56,372 nt of DNA from Natronohydrobacter sp. GTDB lineage: Bacteria; Pseudomonadota; Alphaproteobacteria; Rhodobacterales; Rhodobacteraceae. Shown here piece by piece: positions 52,534 through 56,372 of this stretch. The notes under the pieces are model-generated. The model saw only the letters and a list, made by a program, of their open reading frames with translations. It made no database searches and was not told the DNA's origin. The stretch covers positions 1 to 56,372 of the forward strand of contig JAUVXF010000018.1 in NCBI GenBank assembly GCA_030603695.1, given 5' to 3'. The stretch's first letter is position 1; each line of letters opens with the position of its first letter. The position numbers were made by a program, and so were the translations under genes.

Positions 52534-53712
52534 TCAGCTCTCCATCTTGTCAAACTGTGCGGAACCGGGCCGCCTGCGCCAGACATCCACCTTGCCCGCA
52601 ACAGGGGCCGGGGGGCTTTCTGCCTCTGGCGGGGGCGGCGTGTATGTTTTGGCAACGGGCGCGGCCCTGTCGCGGATCGAGGGGCGCAGCGGGGCCAAGG
52701 GTGCGCGCCCCGGCGCGCGGCTTTGGCGCGCGGCTGTCTCTATCTCTTCCAGCGCGCGGCGCAGCCTGTCACTTTGGGGGGCAGTCGCGGGCTGGTTCTG
52801 GGGCGTTGCGGCAGGCTGCGCCAGATGCACCGCGGCGCGGGGGCCGGGCTTTGCGCCTGCACGGCGCACCAGCGCGTCAATATCCAGCCCCACCACAGAG
52901 GCCGCAGAAACCGTATCTGTGGGGCGCGGGCGCAGGGTAACAGGCTGCGGCTTTGCCACAGGGGCAGGCGCTACGGGGCTGGCGCGGCCTTTGGCGCCGC
53001 CACCTCCCAGATAGGCCGCCTGCACCGCAGGATCATTGCGCAGCACGTCGGCACGATCTTCGCGCAGGATGGTTCCGTTTTCCAGCAGATAGCCCCGATC
53101 GGCAATCCCAAGGCTAAGCTTGGCATTCTGTTCTACCAGCAAAATCCCCAAGCCCGCCGCGCGCACGGCCTTGAGGTTTTGAAACAGCTCTTTCGAGAGC
53201 AAAGGCGACAGGCCAAGCGAAGGTTCATCCAGCATCAGGATAACGGGGTTGGACATCATGGCCCGGCCAATCGCCACCATCTGCTGTTCACCCCCCGACA
53301 TGGTGCGCGCCACCTGCCCCGCGCGTTCTGTCAGTTTGGGGAAAAGCCCCACCAGACGGTCATAAATCTGCGCCTGATCCTCGCGCGCGCGCTGCGGGTT
53401 TGCACCCAGCATCAGATTGTCACGCACATTCAGATCGCCAAATATGCCGCGCCCTTCGGGCACAAGGGCCACACCGCGCTCCACCACCTTATGGGGCGCA
53501 AGGCCGGTTATGGCCTCTCCCGACATGGTGACAGAGCCGCTGACGCGCCCCTCGCATATGCCCGCGATGGATTTCAGAAGCGTGGATTTCCCGGCACCGT
53601 TCGCACCCAGAATGACCACAATCTCGCCGGGTGCCACGCGCAGGCTGACCCCATCTAGCGCGCGGTGCTTGCCATAGCTGGCGCTTAATCCCTTGACCTC
53701 AAGCATCTTCAT
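52534..53712 (-). CDS. Branched-chain-type ABC transporter ATPase (LivF) with long C-terminal extension
   Basis: 392 residues. Residues 1-236 are a complete LivF: Walker A GANGAGKST at 36-44, signature MSGGEQQMVAIGRAM, Walker B VILMLDEPSLGLSP, ending QAAYLG. Residues 237-392 form an added tail rich in Pro, Ala and Arg (for example AKPQPVTLRPRPTDT), predicted to be disordered and basic; LivF proteins normally end near residue 235-240. The function of the tail is unknown. The start overlaps livG by 14 bases; MLEVKG at 53706 is an alternative. Confidence 0.9.
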   Translation of the reverse strand: MKMLEVKGLSASYGKHRALDGVSLRVAPGEIVVILGANGAGKSTLLKSIAGICEGRVSGSVTMSGEAITGLAPHKVVERGVALVPEGRGIFGDLNVRDNLMLGANPQRAREDQAQIYDRLVGLFPKLTERAGQVARTMSGGEQQMVAIGRAMMSNPVILMLDEPSLGLSPLLSKELFQNLKAVRAAGLGILLVEQNAKLSLGIADRGYLLENGTILREDRADVLRNDPAVQAAYLGGGGAKGRASPVAPAPVAKPQPVTLRPRPTDTVSAASVVGLDIDALVRRAGAKPGPRAAVHLAQPAATPQNQPATAPQSDRLRRALEEIETAARQSRAPGRAPLAPLRPSIRDRAAPVAKTYTPPPPEAESPPAPVAGKVDVWRRRPGSAQFDKMES

Positions 53713-54433
53713 CAGCCCCCAGATAGGCGCGGATCACTTCGGCATCGGCCAGAACATCCGCAGGCGTGCCCTCGGCTATCTTTGCGCCCGAAGACATCAC
53801 CACGCAGCGATCACACAGGCTGCGAATGGCATCCATCACATGCTCTACCAAGATAATGGTGCGCCCGTCATCGCGCAGGGATTTTATCAGGTCTATCCCT
53901 GTCTCCAACTCTGTCGGGTTCAGGCCGGCAAGCCATTCATCCAGTAACAGAACCTCTGGCTCGCAGGCCAAGGCGCGGGCCAGTTCCACACGCTTTGTAT
54001 TGATATAAGTCAGGCTGGACACAGGCATATTCACCTGACGGCCCATGCCCACGCGCTCCAGCAACTGGCGCGCGAAACTTTCCGCCTCTGCGCCCCAGCG
54101 CTGCCGATGGCCGAAGGCCGCACCCGCCACCACATTTTCCACCACGCTCAATTCCGGCAAAAGGCGCACCAACTGAAAGGTGCGCGCCACACCTTGGCGC
54201 GCAATGCGGTGCGCGGGCTTTCCCGCAATCTCTTGGCCGTTCAGCCGGATTGAACCGGCAGAGGGCGCAAATGTGCCAGAGATCATATTGATCATCGTGG
54301 ATTTGCCCGACCCATTGGGGCCGATAATGCCCAGAACCTCGTTCTGATGCACATCAAAAACCATGTCGCGCACCGCCACCAAGCCGCCGAAGCGCTTGGT
54401 GACATCGCGCACTTCCAAAACAACCCGCGCCAT
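53699..54433 (-). CDS. Branched-chain-type ABC transporter ATPase (LivG)
   Basis: 244 residues. Walker A GPNGSGKST near 37-45, then the LivG-specific long helix region and QGVARTFQLVRLLPELSVVENV. The signature is degenerate: SLTYINTKRVELARALACEP stands where LSGG(Q)xR is expected, as in many LivG relatives for aromatic or urea uptake (LSYGxQRxLEIARAL) but further changed. Walker B is VLLLDEWLAGLNP, with Trp in place of the usual Pro. Start and stop overlap neighbours. Confidence 0.88.
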   Translation of the reverse strand: MARVVLEVRDVTKRFGGLVAVRDMVFDVHQNEVLGIIGPNGSGKSTMINMISGTFAPSAGSIRLNGQEIAGKPAHRIARQGVARTFQLVRLLPELSVVENVVAGAAFGHRQRWGAEAESFARQLLERVGMGRQVNMPVSSLTYINTKRVELARALACEPEVLLLDEWLAGLNPTELETGIDLIKSLRDDGRTIILVEHVMDAIRSLCDRCVVMSSGAKIAEGTPADVLADAEVIRAYLGADEDA

Positions 54434-55362
54434 TACTGCCCCCCTGCCCCGAACCGGCGCCGCAGCCTGTCATATAGCCCAACAAAGCCCCCCGGCAGCA
54501 CATAGACGATCAGCAAAAACGCAACCCCCAACAGCAGCAGGGTTTGATTGGGCGCATGGCGCGAGATGAATTCCCACAGGATCGTGAAGGGGATAACCCC
54601 CGCCAAAGGCCCCCATAGCCGCCCCGTGCCCCCCAAAAGCGCCATGATCACCACCTGAAAAGACAGGATCGGGGCAAAGGCCGTGGAGGGTTCGATATAG
54701 ATATACCGCGGCGCCAGAAGCGCGCCCACCACTGCCGCCACGGCCCCCGAAATCATGAACAGCACAATCTTTGCCATGGCCGTATCAATACCCGAATGCT
54801 TGGCCACAGTTTCATCATTGCCAATGATGCGCAGCGCAAAGCCAAGGCGCGAGCGCCCGATCAGCCAGCCCACCAGAAACACCAGCGCCGCCAGCCCGAT
54901 CAACTGCCAGTAGATATCCCGCTCTGTGATCGAGGTGAGAACATACATGCCCCGTTGCCCGGTGCGGTTTTGAACCCATGTCACCACCTGCCGCACCAGC
55001 TCCGCCAGGCCCAGCGTGAAAATCACGAAATACACCCCGGACAGGCGCAGCGTAACCATGCCCACAAGTGCCGCCAGCACCGCGCCGATCCCTGCCGCGA
55101 TCAGCGGTAAAAGCCACATGGGCAAGGTTTGGAAGCCCAGGCCGGTCACAAATGTTCCCAGCCCGAAAAACGCAGCCGTCGCCAGCGAGATGTAATGCGT
55201 TGGCCCCGAAAACAGCGCCCAGCTGGTGGCGAGAACCGTAAACATGGCCATGGTTGTGGCAATGGACAGGATATAGCCACTATCATAAAAGGGCAGCAAT
55301 GCCGCAAGGCCAAGCGCTGCCGCCGCCAGCAGCAGATTGCGAATGTCGCGCGGGGTGATCAT
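54433..55362 (-). CDS. Branched-chain-type ABC transporter permease (LivM)
   Basis: A 309-residue inner-membrane protein with about nine hydrophobic segments. GPTHYISLATAAFFGLGTFV near 54-73 and RIIGNDETVAKHSGIDTAMAK near 187-207 are the LivM landmarks. ALLGGTGRLWGPLAGVIPF is the conserved late loop. It pairs with LivH. The stop shares a base with the livG start, and its own start overlaps the livH stop by 4 bases. Confidence 0.92.
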   Translation of the reverse strand: MITPRDIRNLLLAAAALGLAALLPFYDSGYILSIATTMAMFTVLATSWALFSGPTHYISLATAAFFGLGTFVTGLGFQTLPMWLLPLIAAGIGAVLAALVGMVTLRLSGVYFVIFTLGLAELVRQVVTWVQNRTGQRGMYVLTSITERDIYWQLIGLAALVFLVGWLIGRSRLGFALRIIGNDETVAKHSGIDTAMAKIVLFMISGAVAAVVGALLAPRYIYIEPSTAFAPILSFQVVIMALLGGTGRLWGPLAGVIPFTILWEFISRHAPNQTLLLLGVAFLLIVYVLPGGFVGLYDRLRRRFGAGGQ

Positions 55363-56228
55363 GTGGGCTTACTCCCGAACAGGCCCTGCGGGCGGAACAA
55401 CAAAACCCCCAGAAACAGCACATAGGCCGCCGCCAATGTCAGGCCCGGATCAATCACCCGCGCCACGAATGTTTCGGCAATCCCAAGAATAAGCGCCGCA
55501 ACAATCGTGCCGCGAATATCGCCCACCCCGCCCATGATCACGATGATCAGCGCCTTCATGGTGAACATCACACCCACAGAAGCATCCAGCGTGAAAAACA
55601 TGGATATCAGCGCCCCGCCAGAGGCCGTGACAGCCCCGCCAAGCCCGAATGCAAGCGCCGACACTGCCGGCACATCAATCCCCACCAGTCGCGCGGAATT
55701 CGGGTTCACGGCGACAGCACGCATCCGCAGGCCAGCGCGCGTATAGCTAAGCCATAGCCACAGCGCGAGAGCCATAAGCGAGGCGATGGAAAAGGCAACC
55801 ACCCGGTTTTGCCCATAGGATGCCCCCAGAATATCCACCCGCTGCGCAAGATAAGAGTAGTTGAAATACCCGCCCCCGAACATCCAGGTCATGATCCCCA
55901 CCAGCACGAAGGACAGCCCGAATGTGGCCAGAATACTGTCCACCTCCAAAGCACCGCGCGATTTGGCGCGTTTGACAAGGGGTTGCAACATCAGCCGATA
56001 GATCAGCCAATTCACTGCAAAGGCGAGAGGGGCCACCACCACAAGCGCGGCAATCGGGCTAACCTGCCCGGCGGTATAAACCCAAAAGGCCGCAAAGCCG
56101 CCCGCCACCAGCATTTCGCCATTGGCCAGATTCATGATGCGCGCCACGCCATATTGCAGGTTCAACCCCATGGCGATCAGCGCATAGGTTCCCCCCAGCA
56201 AAAGGCCGGTGATCAGGATGAAGGACAT
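55359..56228 (-). CDS. Branched-chain-type ABC transporter permease (LivH)
   Basis: A 289-residue inner-membrane protein with about eight hydrophobic segments. GGTYALIAMGLNLQYGVARIMNLANGEMLV near the N-terminus (shown as the LivH start pattern, positions 13-42), then YTRAGLRMRAVAVNPNSARL and the loop IVIMGGVGDIRGTIVAA. With LivM, LivG and LivF it forms an importer of the HAAT family, which in roseobacters takes amino acids, amides or aromatic acids. GAGAGAG precedes the ATG. The binding protein is absent in the window. Confidence 0.92.
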   Translation of the reverse strand: MSFILITGLLLGGTYALIAMGLNLQYGVARIMNLANGEMLVAGGFAAFWVYTAGQVSPIAALVVVAPLAFAVNWLIYRLMLQPLVKRAKSRGALEVDSILATFGLSFVLVGIMTWMFGGGYFNYSYLAQRVDILGASYGQNRVVAFSIASLMALALWLWLSYTRAGLRMRAVAVNPNSARLVGIDVPAVSALAFGLGGAVTASGGALISMFFTLDASVGVMFTMKALIIVIMGGVGDIRGTIVAALILGIAETFVARVIDPGLTLAAAYVLFLGVLLFRPQGLFGSKPT

Positions 56229-56296
56229 ATCTCTCTCATTCTCATGCGAAGGCGGAGCGGCAGGGCCCGTGCGCGCGCCCGGCCGCTCCCGGGTGG

Positions 56297-56372
56297 TTAT
56301 GACCCCCCGTCGGTCAGGATCACAACAGACCCCCCATCCCCCCCGCGTGCCGCAACGCCGCCGAACACCCCC
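56297..56372 (-). CDS. Partial open frame at the right edge
   Basis: A frame on the minus strand is open from the window edge to TAA at 56297-56299, with a last stretch reading GGDGGSVVILTDGGS. It lies 68 bases upstream of livH, where a binding-protein gene would be expected, but the visible end is Gly-rich and does not show a recognisable family. Only 24 residues can be read, so neither reality nor function can be settled. Confidence 0.25.
   Translation of the reverse strand, partial: GVFGGVAARGGDGGSVVILTDGGS

Noticed and set aside
1-56372. tRNA, rRNA, CRISPR arrays and riboswitches
   Set aside because: I looked for tRNA-like TTCGA arms, regular spaced repeats and conserved riboswitch cores in the gaps and saw none; a covariance-model scan would be decisive.

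Overview
The window looks like chromosome of a Rhodobacterales (roseobacter-type) alphaproteobacterium. The grounds are the protocatechuate genes arranged around a PcaQ-type LysR regulator, the high-GC codon use rich in GCG/CGC, dense ATGA-coupled operons, many TRAP/ABC transporters, and an intergenic sequence around 45.7 kb of a kind I remember from Rhodobacterales genomes. Genus and species cannot be read from the sequence. I see no rRNA, tRNA or CRISPR array. The only mobile-element trace is a likely IS21-type end in the first 121 bases.

Layout. (1) 0.3-1.8 kb, minus: an orphan TAXI-type TRAP binding protein and a RidA-family protein. (2) 2.1-10.3 kb, plus: a tight eight-gene operon with an NMT1/THI5-type ABC importer, a cytosine-deaminase-like amidohydrolase, an FAD oxidase, two tandem flavodoxin-fold reductases, a 2OG-Fe(II)-type dioxygenase and a creatininase-family amidohydrolase. 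It is divergent from ridA across a perfect 37-bp dyad and looks like an import-and-degrade pathway for a nitrogen heterocycle that I cannot name. (3) 10.6-16.2 kb, plus: a dipeptide/oligopeptide-type ABC importer. (4) 16.2-19.7 kb, minus: a WbpM/CapD-type sugar dehydratase and UDP-glucose 6-dehydrogenase for surface polysaccharide. (5) 20.1-25.9 kb, plus: an RpiR regulator, a DctPQM TRAP transporter, a racemase-like protein without its catalytic cysteines, and an MFS permease. (6) 25.9-33.8 kb: small hypothetical ORFs, PurU, a KefB-type antiporter, malonyl-CoA synthetase, quinone oxidoreductase, a Stealth glycan phosphotransferase and a transglutaminase-like protein.

(7) 33.9-45.6 kb is an aromatic catabolism island. 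PobA makes protocatechuate from 4-hydroxybenzoate. PcaHG, PcaB, PcaC and PcaD take it to 3-oxoadipate. A BKACE-family enzyme sits where the thiolytic steps would be expected, and no pcaIJ or pcaF is present. The pca operon is split: pcaD stands beside pcaQ, while pcaC-H-G-BKACE-pcaB lies 3.8 kb away. Between them, on the opposite strand, are homologues of GalD, GalC (CHA aldolase) and GalB, which are the lower gallate meta-cleavage pathway, together with a VOC-type extradiol dioxygenase where a LigAB-type gallate dioxygenase would be expected. Both halves of the pca operon carry the same PcaQ-box/TATAAT promoter architecture.

(8) 45.7-56.2 kb, minus: a GNAT acetyltransferase, an aldehyde dehydrogenase and a MetF-like protein under a pair of GTATAC sites, then a flotillin, then livHMGF with a second aldehyde dehydrogenase and an SDR lacking its catalytic triad. 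This last operon probably imports and oxidises another (aromatic or acyl) substrate. Its binding protein may lie beyond the right edge.

The strongest candidates for something undescribed are the VOC-type dioxygenase plus GalBCD cluster inside a duplicated PcaQ regulon, and the eight-gene heterocycle operon at 2.1-10.3 kb.
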